This document shows positions 34,496-47,042 of a stretch of 64,000 bases of DNA, in pieces. The DNA is taken from positions 16,616,001 to 16,680,000 of the forward strand of contig OY987243.1 of NCBI GenBank assembly GCA_963920765.1, in the 5' to 3' direction. Position numbers and translations under genes: made by a program. How positions within the stretch are numbered: the first letter of the stretch is position 1; each line of letters starts with the position of its first letter. The notes beneath the pieces were generated by a model, which saw nothing but the letters and a program-made list of their open reading frames with translations, ran no database searches and was not told the DNA's origin. The DNA is from Ulota crispa (Eukaryota; Streptophyta; Bryopsida; Orthotrichales; Orthotrichaceae).

Positions 34496-35932
34496 ATGGG
34501 GAATTTTAGCAGCTGTCATAAAGCCAATCCTTCAAGTACTAAATGGTCCTCGTATGAAAACAACCAACACTTTTGGTAGGCAATATCCTGTAGGGGTTAA
34601 AAGACGTCCAACAACCTTGTAGTAGTGGAGAGAAAGTCTTGTGCATGGTACCATACAAGGTTGGTACATTGTTTTTGTATAAACTTGTCCTCACAGTTGC
34701 AACAAGTCCTATCAGGATATTGAAAAATAATTTAGCAGTTTCCTTCAAATCCACTTTGCTATTACTATTGGCCCTTTACTAGTACAATTTTGGAAATTAT
34801 TCTTCACTAAAATTTGGTGATTCTATATCAAACATCTTGTTTCATAAACTAATCCCACTTTTGCCAAAAGTATTTTATAATGCAATAAAACATTAAACGA
34901 ATTACAACATGTCAACAATTTATTTAAAATTCACTGTGAATCTATTGATAAAGACTAGTATATATAATGCCCTTACAAATCTTTACTCTTGAACACATTA
35001 TAAACAAAGGGGGTTGGGCATTGTTATCATTAAGTGCCATTGTTATATCTAAGCCATATGCAAAGAATCACAAGCGACTTTTAGAGTGCGAATATTGAAA
35101 CGCCCCTGCCTTATACCAAAAGCAAGGTGGACACATCCCTAACAAAAAATTCTATACTAAAATAACAAGATTTGAAAAATCATACATTCTCAAATATTTT
35201 GTAGAACCTTCTTTTTCCCATACAATTCTCCTTTTGAATAGCTAATTCTATTAAAGATTTGGTGTTTACTCTTGGATTATTTTATGCTGACGCCAGTACC
35301 AACAAATTCAAGAAACAACCAAAATTTGTGTATTTCCAACTAAAACTTCACTGATAATAATTAGGTTCAGAGGATTTTGTAGGTAGGGAAGCGTGGCTTC
35401 TGCATGATATAATCAATAAATAAAAAGAAAGTCTTGGCGGGGCCCACCTTTATCTTTTTATCAACTTCCAAAGTTTGCTGCTAGCCTCCTCCATCCACAT
35501 TCCAGAAATTTATTATAAATATAATCAAAATTTTAGAGGGAAGATACTTTTTTCTCTAGGTGTAAATTCTCAAAGTCAGTTTTTTAGTTATTTAATTGAC
35601 TTCATAATACAATATTTTGGCCGTTTTCTCGCGAGAGAAAGGTTTTTGTAGAGTCCTCATTTTGAAGGTTGACTCTAGTTTTGTTTTATTAGAAAACAAG
35701 AAGAAACACTTTGTTGATAGTGATTTTCTTTTGTTTTCGTGTCTGAAAGAGAAAGAAAAAAATGCTTGGTGGATGAGATTTTTGAGTGGTTGTTTGAATA
35801 CACTTGAATTTTATGACAATGAAAGTCAATAAGAGCACATGGAAGATTCACCCCTCACCACCCATAGTATCATCTCCAAACATATGGAGATATATTTTGT
35901 TCCACATGGTGAAGGAGTAAGTGACTTTTATT
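34496..35932. other. Spacer, nothing recognised
   Basis: AT-rich with no open frame of note. A 71-codon plus frame at 35617-35832 lacks recognisable features and is treated as chance. Confidence 0.4.
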
Positions 35933-35934
35933 GT

Positions 35935-36905
35935 TTTTAACCCCTAAAGCACCAAGCCCGTTTTTTAAACATTCAAAATTGCCAATTCTAGTCATTTGAT
36001 TCTGAAGAGAGTGAGATTTTTTTCTTTTTAAAATATTTAACCATAGAATCTTGGATTAGACTTATGCCAAAAGACATGATGAAAGTTTTGCAAGGTTTGG
36101 TCATACTAATTGAGAGATATGGTCATTTGAAGTTAGAATTAAAAAAATTTGAACTTTGTCCAAAAATTTCAAGTTCCTTTGATTGTGTGTTGTGGACATT
36201 TACTCCAACATGGTTGTTGTAAAGACTTGTTCAGCATGCTCAAAATCTTGTTAAGAATATGTCCACAACTTTTCAAGGTCAGCAAAGACATGGAACACAT
36301 CCTATATGGCCTTGCACTGCAAACATGTGCTTGAAATTCACACTACATTGGGGTATCTGCAAACCAAACTTTTGAGCGCTAATTTTGAAAAGTAGAAATC
36401 CAAATAGTGAATTGAAAGAATTTCCATTAATTGACAAACACAAAAAAATATTGAAGGAAAACCAAATCTCTAGTAGCTATTGCATTTTGAAAGTTATTGT
36501 ATTTATTGAATATAATAATGTATTTATCTAGTATAGTGCCTTTGCACATCTTTACGCCCAAAAATACTAAAAATGGGTAATTGGGCGCAACAAACAAAAA
36601 GGCACTATACAATATTGCTTTGAATATACTTCAATAAAGGGTCATGCTTTAATTGATTGCCTTTGGGACAGGTTGGTGGAAAATGGCATGCCCAACCTAC
36701 CTCTTGAACAAAAAATACCCATAAATTACAATTAACTTTTGAATTGTGAATCCAATTTCAACAATATAAATATATAAATATCCCCTGGTAGCCCTTGCAA
36801 AACGTATAAAATTCACAAAAAACTGATAAAAAATCCCAATAAAATAGACTTGCCCGAAACCCATTTTGTCCCCTGTAGGAAAATGGTCCTTTAGGGGCTA
36901 ATGTA
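35935..36905. repeat. Large dispersed repeat, copy 2
   Basis: The left end TTAACCCCTAAAG...CCAAGCCCG and the right end ...GGTCCTTTAGGGGCTAA are inverted. Internal stretches (ATTGAAAATTGCC-like, TTCAAAAGCC-like, TTTGTCCCC) follow the order of copy 1, but with more divergence. No coding content. Confidence 0.6.
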
Positions 36906-37149
36906 ATTATTCTCATAGAAAATTGTCATGTTGGAAAGGTTGTGGTATATAGTGTATGAGAGATTGCATATGAATGATATCGATGCATAGAAGTAACGTG
37001 CTATAATTCATTTATTACTATCAGAATCAAATATTACATGTTGCTGATAACTACCATACGTTTTTTGAGTATAATGCATGCTTAAGATATAAATATAGCT
37101 ATGTATTTATTTTAATTACAATTTATTTGATTTTAGGTTTTATCTAGTA

Positions 37150-38115
37150 TATATACTTGCATAAAGGCCCAAGTGTCCCTCGGGGGCAAATGGACCTCGG
37201 GCATGTACCTATGACTAAACCAATTTTTATAATTTTTTTGAAACTTTTGAAGATGGTGGGGAATTCAAAGATGTACGTGCACATCTAATTTTTTTCTTCA
37301 TTTTAACATTTATTGAAGAAGTTATGCATGAATTCTTGAACAACAGGGGAATGTAGGCAGTCCAGGCAGCCCAAAAAACTTCTTTAAAAATTTCATTTTT
37401 CAAAATTAAAAATATGAAATTGATTCTTTAGATTTTTACAAATGTTGGAAGCTTTAAATCATTCAACTTTGAGTTATGAGTGAGAAGTTTTGGTTTGCGG
37501 GTAGGTATGGGACTCCCAAACCTCCATTCCTTTTGCCCCTTGTAAAATTTGGTACTGTACTTTTTGAGCTCTTTGTGTATTTGTTTTTTGACCTTTATTT
37601 TTCCAAGTTGTAGTAGACTAAGATTCCTTGGTTTCCACCACTTGGATCAAAGTAATTTAGATTTCTGAATTTTACATAAATCCTTCAATTTTGCCTAGTG
37701 CATATGCAAATTTCATGGCCTTCTGGCATTGCAAGATTTTACAAAGTATGTATCACACCTCCAATTCATTTGAAAATTCTCTCACACTTACCTAACTTGG
37801 TCTTCTACATGGGAAAAATAAACTTCAACTTTGCATAGTGCAAATTTTTTGATATAGGAGAGGTCGAAGGCTTTTGAATTTTTGGGAAGCAAGGAAAAAA
37901 CTTTTTTTCTGACTTCAGATGTGAATATATCACTCTTATACGTTTAGAATGAGTTGATTTTTTTTTCACAAGTACCCGCCATAGTCTAGGGCAAGATCCT
38001 ACAGTTGAATTTTCCAAAAAAACATGTTTTCATACTTTTCTACTCATTCCCCCAAAAGTGGCAGTTTTGAGTGACTTTCACAGAGAAAAGGGCTTGGGCC
38101 TTCCTAAAGGGCCAA
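37150..38115. repeat. Large dispersed repeat, copy 3, inverted relative to copy 1
   Basis: This is copy 1 read backwards: GGGCATGTACC, AACATTTATTGAAGAAGTTATGCATG, GGGACTCCCAAACCTCCATTCC, TTTTTGAGCTCTTTGTGTATTTG, then CCCCCAAAAGTGGCAGTTTTG. It lacks the 418-bp nested MITE seen in copy 1. Together with copy 1 it makes an inverted pair about 3 kb apart. Confidence 0.78.
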
Positions 38116-38508
38116 GCCCCCTATTGGGGGACAAATGGGATTTTGGGCATGTACCTATGGCTAAACTACTTTGTGTGATTTTTTGAAAATTTTATAGGTG
38201 ATGGGGAATTCAAAGATTTACATGAGCATCTAATTTGTTCTTCATTCTGACATTTATTGAAAAAGTAAAAAATGAATTTCTAGAAAACAAGCAAGATTGG
38301 GTAGCCCAATCTTGCCCTTTATTGGAAATTCATTTTTAACTTCTTCAATAAATTTCACAATGAAGAATAAATTAGATGCCCATGTAGATATTTGAATTCC
38401 ACACCTTCAATAAAAGTTTCAAAAAATCACAAAAAGTAGATTAGCTATAGGTACATGCCCAAAATCCATTTGTCCCCCAAGGGGACAGGTGGTCCTTTAG
38501 GGGTTAAT
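38116..38508. repeat. Near-perfect foldback abutting copy 3
   Basis: GGGGGACAAATGGGATTTTGGGC ... and its inverse (GCCCAAAATCCATTTGTCCCCC) form arms of about 190 bp around a centre near 38305 (CAAGATTGGGTAGCCCAATCTTG). The right end is CCTTTAGGGGTTAA. It is built from the terminal part of the same repeat family in head-to-head form. Confidence 0.8.
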
Positions 38509-40440
38509 GCTTTGGCCACAAATTTGATGTGCTATTAAATTACATTTTATTAAAATTTTAAAGTTTGTTCTAAGTCAAATAAACACAAATTTTGATGTTA
38601 ATGAGTTCTATATAGAAAAATATAAAAACTTCAACATAGATCTTCTGAGAAGCTTTATATAATTGAAGCATTGACAAAAATGAAAGATGGCTGTATATAA
38701 TATGAAAACTATTGGTTTAATATGGACTAATACTAAACAATGAACTCAATTGCATGGTCTTCTAAAATTTTGTTTTGTTTCCACTAGCTGTTTTTTTGGA
38801 ATACATGCCTTTTTTGGTAAAGATATGTGCATTGAGGTTGGATAATTCCAAAAGTAGACTAAAGCTTCCATTTTAATGATTGTTTATACTAGTAGAGTAC
38901 TAAAATAAAAACAATGCTTTAATCTATTTAAAGAAAACTTGTAGACATTTTTAGAAGATGGAGTTTGGAGGTGAAGAGGGCACTTATTTTAGAAATGTCT
39001 CCCGTCTATGGTCAAGTGATTGAGCATGTTGAATATCATTTTGAATAATATGCATTATCTCATCAATTTAATCACAAATGGTGAAAAGCACATAGTACTC
39101 TTAAAACTATTTAAATGTATATCTTAAGCTTAAATTAAAAGATTTTTTTTTCTATTTTATGATTTGAAAACAAATTGTTTTAATATTGTGCTAGTATTTG
39201 AAGATTTCATGAATCATATCCAATTCGACTTTGAGTGCAAATTTTGTGGTTGTCAATACCATGTGGCAATGTTTGATGCCTTTATGATCTGCAAAAGGAT
39301 ACAAAAACTTATACAACTCTTGTCAAAAATTTATATTCAAAATAGAGATTTTGGTTACACCAATCAAGCCCTACCATGGTATAGATATGGCTCTCTACTT
39401 TTCATAAAAAATATTATCACTATCATTGAATATTCATGATCATTTTTTTTGGCTAATATAAAATGTAAAAATATAATTTTTACTATACAAAGATTCAAAA
39501 TTCCTTTTTTTTTGTATGTTTATGATATTGAATTGGTCTAAAGAATGGCACTTGCTAAAATTGATGTGTGGGACAAATTCAAAGAGTTTTTTTTTTTAGA
39601 ATGTGATCATAAGATCTTGGACTCATCTATTATCTTGAGCCACCCTAGTGGAGCACCAAACTCTTTATGGTTTGAGAGATCATACTATTGAAAATTATGA
39701 CATTTATTTTTTTGGACATGCTAAACCTTGGACAATTGTACTTGAAATAGGTTTGGGTCACTTGTAGTTGGTTGCATGGCTTGTGCTTGTTGAAATTGTT
39801 ATTGCTAAACAAATAAGCATATTGCCCCAAATATTTCAAAGTCCTTGGAAATGTAGAAAATGTACTAAAAAAATAAAATGTACAAAGAGGTTTTCAAAAA
39901 ATCTAACAAAGCCAAAAATTTGAAATTCCATGTCTTCCTTACATAAGCTTGTATTCAAAAATTAACGCTTATGATGACATTTTTTTGACATACCTTGCTT
40001 CACAAGAAACTTTCTTTTCTCTAAAACATTGAAAAATTAGTTGCATGGGCCAAGACTGCATCACTGTGTTAGGAAACTTGGTGGGCCAATTTAGAAACAA
40101 GGTCTAACTTTTGTGTTTTACTTTTTTAGCATAGGTAAATTGCCTTGCCTTTCTTTGCTAGGCCATGTAAAGAAATTTTAAATTTAGTGTAAATTGCCCT
40201 TTCCAATCTAAATAGGAATCCACACATACTATAATAACCCTTCTTGACATTTTGTCCATTAGTTTTGAAAATGAGTGCATCACAAAAATACTCCTTGAAT
40301 AAGTTTCATCTAAAATTCAAAAAATATATCTAAAGATCTCCATTCACAACTGGAATGCCCAAAGTTGCTATGTTACCAAATAATTTTTTTAGTCTTTTAG
40401 AGGTAAAACACTCCACCTATGTACACAAATATAAGCACGC
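38509..40440. other. Spacer, nothing recognised
   Basis: AT-rich intergenic DNA with several poly-T and poly-A runs. Short open frames (for example 39164-39439, plus) have no recognisable domain. Confidence 0.4.
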
Positions 40441-40458
40441 CCTCTTATCACACGCCTG

Positions 40459-40629
40459 CTTATTACTTACACACCCGCTTATCACTTACACGCCCGCTTA
40501 TTACTTACATGCTCTCTTATTACTTACACATCTGCTTATTACTTACACATCTGCTTATTACTTACACGCCCTCTTGTTACTTACAGGCCTACTTATTACT
40601 TACACGCCTACTTATTACTTACACGCCCT
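40459..40629 (+). repeat. 19-bp minisatellite, nine units
   Basis: Nine consecutive 19-bp units of the form CTTATTACTTACACGCCCG fill the interval exactly, with a degenerate partial unit just before. Variation is concentrated in the last six bases of each unit. It lies about 210 bp upstream of a TATA-like box for the F-box/LRR gene. Confidence 0.92.
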
Positions 40630-41297
40630 CTTGTTGGTTCATGAGATCTTTAACAACTTCTTGGTTTTGCAGTCCGCAGGAATAGAGGAAAAGGAAAAAA
40701 AAAAGAAAAAAAAAGAACAAGGAAAACAAAAGAAACCAGACTGAAGGCAAACGTGAAGGGAAAAATGAAAGGAAGATGAAAAGAAGACGAGGAGATGAGA
40801 AGGTGCGATGTATCTAGTCCCAGAGCTACTACCGGTATTCTATAAAAATCCTTGTGGGAGTTGACATTGGACAGAGTAGACTGGAGAATAGGCAGCTCGC
40901 ATGCCCGATGCCCCGTCCTCCGCTCCCATGATCCTCACAAACAGCATAACCGCGCCCCCACCCAGCAAATGCACTTCGCATACTGCATCTGGTCATTCCG
41001 GTGTCATCCAGTTTGTCCCGGTGGTGGGACTGTGATAAATGTGAGAGAGTTCGACAGTCAGCTGGGTTTTTGTTCATCAGCTGGGGTCTCAGATTTTTTG
41101 GTGCATGCGGAGGATTTTGATGCAGGGAATGGAGGTCTGGAGCTCGTGGTTGGGGAACAACGGAGCGATTCGGAAGACGGTTTGGTTGAGGTTTAGGGTT
41201 TAGTTTTGCATTCGCGAGGATGGGCCGGGCGATCGTGAGCACGTCGAGGGTGGCAGGGTTTGAAGCCTGAGCGTTTTTTTTTTGTGGTGACTCCGCC
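40630..41297 (+). promoter_or_regulatory. Promoter and 5' leader of the F-box/LRR gene
   Basis: A TATA-like TATAAAAATC occurs at 40841-40850, which would put the start of transcription near 40875 and give a leader of about 420 nt. A purine-rich stretch (AAAAAGAAAAAAAAAGAAC type) lies at about 40690-40735. The leader is GC-rich after 40860. Confidence 0.45.
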
Positions 41298-44200
41298 ATG
41301 GCTGTGGCGAGAGAGACGCAGCAGCAGCAGCATCGAGAGGAGGCGCTGATATGGATGCTGGCGGACGAGAATCTGCAAGACATACTGGCCAGGCTTCCTG
41401 ATCGGGTGGATCGGCAGTCATGGTGCCTGGTGTGCAGGAAGTTCTTACACATCGAGGCCGTGGGCAGGAAGTACGTGCATTTGATGCGGTCGGAGATTTT
41501 GGCGCCCGTGTTGACACGGTACTTCCAGGTGGAGCATCTGGACTTGTCATCGTGCGTGCAGGTTACCGATGCGTGCCTGGCGACCGTCGCCAAGTTCACG
41601 AGCAAGCGGTTGCTGTCGATCAAGCTCGTCCGGACGAAGGGGTTCGGAGCTGTCGGAATAAGGGCCCTCGTGGAATGCAGTTTACTTGAGGACGTGGATC
41701 TCACGTTTTGTACTCCAGTTGGAGACACCGAGGTCGTTGCCATGAGTGCGCTCGAGCATTTGCAGAAGCTCAAGTTGACTGGATGCCGAAATGTCACGGA
41801 TTTGGGGTCGTCTGCGCTCAGCCGTTGCAAGGGTTTGAAGAATTTGAGCTTAAAGTATTGTACGGGTGTTGGAGACACTGGCGTTCGGAAAATTGCTCTC
41901 AATTGTTCGCAGCTCCAAGGTATCGATCTTTCATTTACTGAGGTAATTTGAGGTTTGCACCTCTGTCACTTTTTGGATAATTTTTTTGTTATCATTCCTT
42001 TGGCATTCTCCTTGAAAAAAGACGAATGTCTTTTCTTTGCAACTAACCTGAGTTTGACCTGTGCCTCACATCAGTTTTTTTTGGATTTGGAGCAGGTTTC
42101 GGACAGTGGGCTATTATCTCTTGCTCTTTTGACGAATCTCGAGTGTCTGTCTCTCATATCGTGCTGCAATGTGACTGACAAGGGTTTCGAGTGCCTTAGA
42201 GGCGGATGCAAGTCTTTACAGGTGTTGTGGTCTTTTCATGCATGTAACATGCTGAGTTTTGAATGTGTTAAGTCTCGTCTGGTAGTGCGTGCAAAAAAAG
42301 TTGGCTGGAAACAAACCACACTATTTCAAAGAGTAATATCAGCAATGCTTAACATTTGTAGTAGTGTGTACTCTAAAATGCTTTCCTCATGCACCTGATG
42401 CTGGATTCCTTGGACGAGGAGTTGGTGTGGATGCTTACTCTTTTGTTGCTTGTTACAGAAGCTGGTCGTGGCAAAGTGCTCAAATGTGAGTAGCGAGGGT
42501 ATTATTCCCTTGACAGGTAGCTCAGTGCAACTTCAAGAGCTCAATCTCTCCTACTGCAAGGCGGTGAGTGGTTATTCTGTAATACATATTTGTTGATATG
42601 GGCATGCAACCTTCCCATGGATTGTTATGCCAGTTTAAGGTGAGAATGTAGGAATTGTCTGTGACACCTGTTCATGGTGATGGTGACAGATGAGCAGCGT
42701 ACTCTTTTCTAGTCTTCAGAAACTGAAGACACTGCAGGTGATCGTGCTGGAAGGCTGCACCATTGGGGAGGCCGATTTGAGCCTGATTGGGAGAGGATGT
42801 AGAGAGTTGAAAGAGCTGAGTTTGAGCAAATGCCAGGGCGTGACTGATGTTGGAGTCGTGGGCGTCGTGACAGCCTGCACTGGCCTGCAGAAGCTAGATT
42901 TGACCTGTTGCCGGGAGATCACAGACACAGCCTTGGAAGCTATCGCATTAAATTGCAAGGGCCTGCTGAGCTTGAAAATGGAGAACTGCCTTTCGGTCTC
43001 TGCTAAGAGTCTGGTTTTGATAGGAAAAAGCTTATTTTGTCTGGAGGAGCTTGATCTTACTGACTGCAATCTGAAAAATAATGGTAAGAGCTTAACCTGA
43101 TTTGTAAGTTTCAATTCTTGCTTGAATTTCAGCACTTGTGGGTACCTGTATGCAAAATAGACAGAGGAGCATACTTTAACCAGTCTTTCGGTAGGGGTTA
43201 TTGAATTCATTCTTATTTGGATATATAAATTTCCAGTTCTCTGTTCTGGCAGTTCACTAGTGACTGAAATATTCTGCATTGCAGTATTTTATTATTAATT
43301 GGTCTTGAAGAGATAAAGTATCTGATTGAATCTGGTTGCTTGTGTGGCAGGGTTGAAATCAATTGCTAGGTGCACTAGGTTAAGGATCTTGAAAGTGGGT
43401 TACTGCATAAACATCACAAATGCTGGACTTGTGAACATCGGTGCTACTTGCAAGAGTCTACGAGAATTTGACTGCTACAGGTTCGTCTTATAATGTGTCA
43501 TTGTACAAGGTTTTAAAGATGCGATGGATTGAACCGTGAGTGATATCATTTTCAAAAAACTGTGTGTTCCTCAACATCATTGCAACTTTGCCGTGCAGCT
43601 CCCGGTCTGTCGTCTTACCTTTACGGATACTGCATCACTGGGTCAGTGTGTCTATACACAGGTGTTGCAAAGCTTTGGTTTTCCTCTCTGCAAAATCCTC
43701 AGTTTCTCTAAAGAGTGGGGCACTTTCAGGTCGGTGGGGATCGACGATGGAGGAGTTGCAGCGATTGCGAGCTGCGGTAGGCAACTGAAAGTGGTGAACA
43801 TATCCTACTGTTCTTGGATCACAGATGAAAGCTTGCACTCACTTGCACAGCTGCGAGACCTTTTACAGCTAGAGTTACGGGCTTGCATCCTGGTGACCTC
43901 GGTAGGAATCTCCTACATTGCTGCATCTTGCAAGCACTTGCGAGAGTTGGATGTCAAGCGCTGCACCTTTGTGGGAGATCCTGGAGTACTTGCTATCTCA
44001 CAGGGATGTCCAAACCTGCGCCAGGTAGTGCTCGCACTGCAACTGTTCACCTTTTCTTCAGATGATTAGGGCACTGTAAATGCTATTTTCTGCATTTACA
44101 TCTCACATCAAGTACAAGTCTAATATGAAGTGTTGACTTAAGCGTCATGGGATAGAAAATTATTTCAAGACACTTTTTTCATCTGTTTTGCTGAGTGTCA

Positions 44201-44507
44201 GATGGTTGCAGAGCTCCTACCAGGATGCTAATCCGTGGGACGGTGACGCTTGCAGATCAACCTATCTTACACGGCAGTGACAGACTTGGGGATGATGGCA
44301 GTGGCAAAAATGCCATGTATCCAGGATATGAAGTTGGTTCATATGAAAAGCGTGACTGACGATTGCTTTGCGAGAGCCCTCCTGGCATGTGGTAGCCTGA
44401 GAAAAGTGAAGCTTCTCACAAGGATGTGTGTAACGTTACCTCCTGAAGCGATCGACCAACTTGAGGATCGTGGAATCAGGCTGCGCTGGATGGATAAGCC
44501 CGCGTAA
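41298..44507 (+). CDS. FBL3: F-box/LRR-repeat protein of the FBL3 type, seven exons
   Basis: This is the substrate-recognition subunit of an SCF ubiquitin ligase, as inferred from its domains. Exons are 41298-41942, 42096-42221, 42459-42563, 42690-43083, 43351-43480, 43730-44024 and 44256-44507. All have GT-AG borders and matching phases, giving 648 residues, close to the usual length of the plant FBL3 family. An F-box spans about residues 20-75 (DENLQDILARLPDRVDRQSWCLVCRKF). The rest is a run of cysteine-containing LRRs with the pattern L-x-L-x-x-C-x-x-V/I-T-D-x-G. Examples are LKLTGCRNVTDLG, LSLISCCNVTDKG, LDLTCCREITDTA, LKVGYCINITNAG and LDVKRCTFVGDPG. The C-terminus is a short non-repeat tail ending RWMDKPA. 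A QQQQ run sits at residues 8-11. No frameshift or stop is seen. Orthology to FBL3 and not another FBL is inferred from length and layout. Confidence 0.94.
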
Positions 44508-45350
44508 CGCGCCCCGCCTTGATAGCTAAAGCTGTGTAAAATACTGCATCTTTTTCATGCTGAAGTGCATGTCTAGATTGCTCACGAGAGAAGAGTTCCT
44601 CCGGAGATAATCTGTTTATGCAAAACAGTGGAAATGTGTTCCGCATGCGGTACTGCGAGCTCAAGCTCAAGGATAAGTGGGCTGAGTCCTGTGCAATGTC
44701 TGCCTCAGACGGCGAAGTTCTGCACTGGCGAGTTCCGGGAGTGGTATTGATTAGGCTGTACTCTTGGAGGTCCATCGTTGGTTTCACCTCCGGTGTTGGC
44801 AAATGTAATTTATCATGAGGTCAAATTTTGCCCCTTCTGGGTGGGGGATTCGTTACCTACATTGATGCTTTTTGGTGCTTAGGTGGGCCTTTTCGAGGAA
44901 CTATAGGATCTAGTACTTCTGGTACTTTGGTAAATTCTGAACTAGATTTGAAAAAGCCAACTCTATTTGAGCTGTGTTAGAGAAGATTTTGCTGTTTGAA
45001 GGTGTTGAAATCTTTGGCTAGTACCATTTTTTATGCAGGCGGTTTGTGGTAAATCGTTTGTAACTCCTGAATCTTACAATTAAGTTGTAAGGTGAAAGCA
45101 CTATTGAAAGTAGAGTTTGTATGGATGCAGTGTGAAAAAGATCAAGGTAGGAGTAAGTAATTGTGACTTTGGCTTAATTTTGATTCAAATATGAGAAAAA
45201 CAAGATTTCAGGCGCAAGACAACCAAGACACTTACGGCCGCTTCACACTATGACCGGCCAAGTCTACAGGCCGTGGGATTGAGTGGCCAAACTTCGGTGA
45301 GGGATCAACAAAATGGGCTGAGAAGAGGTAATAAAACATTGTTTCTGACA
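44508..45350. other. 3' flank of the F-box/LRR gene and spacer
   Basis: The first few hundred bases probably hold the 3' untranslated region. No coding sequence or element end is seen further on. Confidence 0.45.
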
Positions 45351-45359
45351 TCTTGGGCT

Positions 45360-45570
45360 GCCCTCAATGTGAAGTCTCCAAAGGTCAAATTCTTGGCAAC
45401 AAGCTTCCAAGATCTCTCAACTTGAATGGTCGTAGTGTGAAGCCTCCAAAGGCCAAGCCCAAAATCCAAAGTCATAAACTTTCATGGCCTCTCAACTTGA
45501 ATGGTCATAGTGTGAAGCCTCCAAAGGTCAAGCCCAAACTCCAAAGCCAAAGCATTTACTATACCTTCAA
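45360..45570 (+). repeat. 75-bp tandem repeat, about two full units plus a degenerate one
   Basis: The block CTCTCAACTTGAATGGTC...GTGTGAAGCCTCCAAAGG...AAGCCCAAA begins at 45414 and again at 45489, a 75-bp period. A more diverged unit precedes it from about 45360. Because 75 is a multiple of three, an open frame runs through it (LNLNGxSVKPPKxKPKxQS twice), but nothing else suggests a protein. Confidence 0.75.
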
Positions 45571-45583
45571 TTCCAAAGGTTAA

Positions 45584-45868
45584 GATCTTGTAAGCTTTTG
45601 ATTATTTTATGAAAACAATGTGATGGCCTCTCAATCATAGATTGGGTCTCCATTTTTGCTTGACCCAAACTATTGCCAAGAGGCCGTCAACCTTGGATGA
45701 TAAAGTATTGCTATGTAAACATTTGGAAAATGACAGCCATTGGAGTTTGGCCTCTAGCTAGTGTGAAGGGTTGAGAGGCCAAACTCTTGGTTTCTTGTAA
45801 TTTGATTGATGGAAACCAACAGCCTCTCGACCTTTCTAGGCTGCTTGTTGAGGCTAGTTTCCATAGTG
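45584..45868. other. Spacer with scattered GAGGCC motifs
   Basis: Short motifs such as GGCCTCTCAA and GAGGCC recur irregularly and look like eroded outliers of the neighbouring tandem repeat. No gene. Confidence 0.35.
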
Positions 45869-46200
45869 GAATTTGATTGGTTCATATTTCAAAAACATTG
45901 GTTCAAATCTCCAAACATCCTTAAGGCATTGACATTAGGAGTCAAGGTTAATTTTTCTGAATGTATTTTAGTATTTAAAAGACAAGATCTGACACGGCCC
46001 CAACTTTAAAAATTGGGTCTCCCAATTATGTGAAACCAATTCTTGGCACCATGACCATTGTCAAATTTTATTAAAATATATAAATTTTTCAATAAAAAAC
46101 ATTCTTTTGAGATACTCAACATTGTAGGATGGAGTAAAAATATCAATGATTATCCTTAGTTTCTTTTTTTATCCCTTTTCCCTTGGAATTTCAAGATTTA
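45869..46200. repeat. Direct repeat, left copy
   Basis: This matches 46733-47042 in the same orientation over about 300 bp. Shared blocks include AGTCAAGGTTAA, ATTTTAGTATTTAA, AACATTCTTTTGAGATACTC and a final TTTATCCCTTTT. The copies differ at many positions and are separated by about 530 bp. They may be ends of an old element. Confidence 0.65.
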
Positions 46201-46732
46201 CTCTAATATCCTAATGGCCTCAACTTTTTAACCTCAAAGCCTTTACACACAAGAGAGTTAGTCCCCAATCTATACTAATAATAAGCTTGGTTCCATTAGT
46301 TGGATAGTTGGGTGTCTATAATAGAATAAAATCTCTATTAATTGGGTAGTTGGGTATTGCTCCAAGAAGATTAAGTGGCGGTTATGTGGCGGTTATTCTT
46401 ATTTCTATAGTTATGTGGCGGTTATGGTTGTCCTTGGGGATGGGGTATACACGGGAATAGGGGGTGGTTGCCTAGAGAAGGAGGCAAAGTGTGTAGGTAG
46501 GCATAGTACAGGTAAGCTCATTGGAACGGAAAGGAGAAGTTTGAAGAAGGTGATTATGAGGAACTTCATGTTAATTTTTTTGCAAGGACCCCCTCCCGTG
46601 ATGGCCCTCCGCCGGAATGGTGGGTACAAGGATCCACTAGTATATTCATATTATTGTGGGTACTTGGGGTTGTTCTTGAGGCCATTTGAGCTAAAAATTT
46701 GGTCAAAATGGCCCACTTGGAATGCTAGAACC
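46201..46732. other. Segment between the direct repeats
   Basis: Contains three close copies of TATGTGGCGGTTAT (about 46380-46430) and a GC-richer stretch with an open frame lacking any domain. No termini typical of LTRs were found. Confidence 0.4.
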
Positions 46733-47042
46733 TGATTGGCTAACATTTTGAAAATAGCCTCAAGGCCTTTACATTAAGAGTCAAGGTTAACATTTCAAAA
46801 CATATTTTAGTATTTAAGAGACAAAATTTGACACAACCTCAACCTCAAAAATTGGGTTTTCCAAAATTATGAAGCAATTTTGAAGCTAATACTTGACATA
46901 TGACTATTTTTAGATTTTATTAAAACACAACTATTTGAATAAAAAAACATTCTTTTGAGATACTCAACACCATAAGATGGGATAAAATTATCAATGGATC
47001 TCCTAAATCTCTTTATTTATCCCTTTTTTCTTGAAATTTCGA
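46733..47042. repeat. Direct repeat, right copy
   Basis: Partner of 45869-46200. It keeps the same order of blocks with several small indels. Confidence 0.65.

Noticed and set aside
40355-40744. 129-codon plus frame with repeated TYYLHALLL motifs
   Set aside because: It is made by the 19-bp minisatellite. The same repeat is open in more than one phase, so it is not evidence for a protein.
40829-41902. 357-codon open frame on the minus strand over the F-box/LRR first exon
   Set aside because: It lies antisense to a well-supported exon and has low-complexity Pro/Ser/Arg content with no domain. It is a shadow of GC-rich coding DNA.
45869-47042. Direct repeats considered as an LTR retrotransposon
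   Set aside because: No TG...CA ends, primer site, polypurine tract or coding domain was found between or in the repeats.
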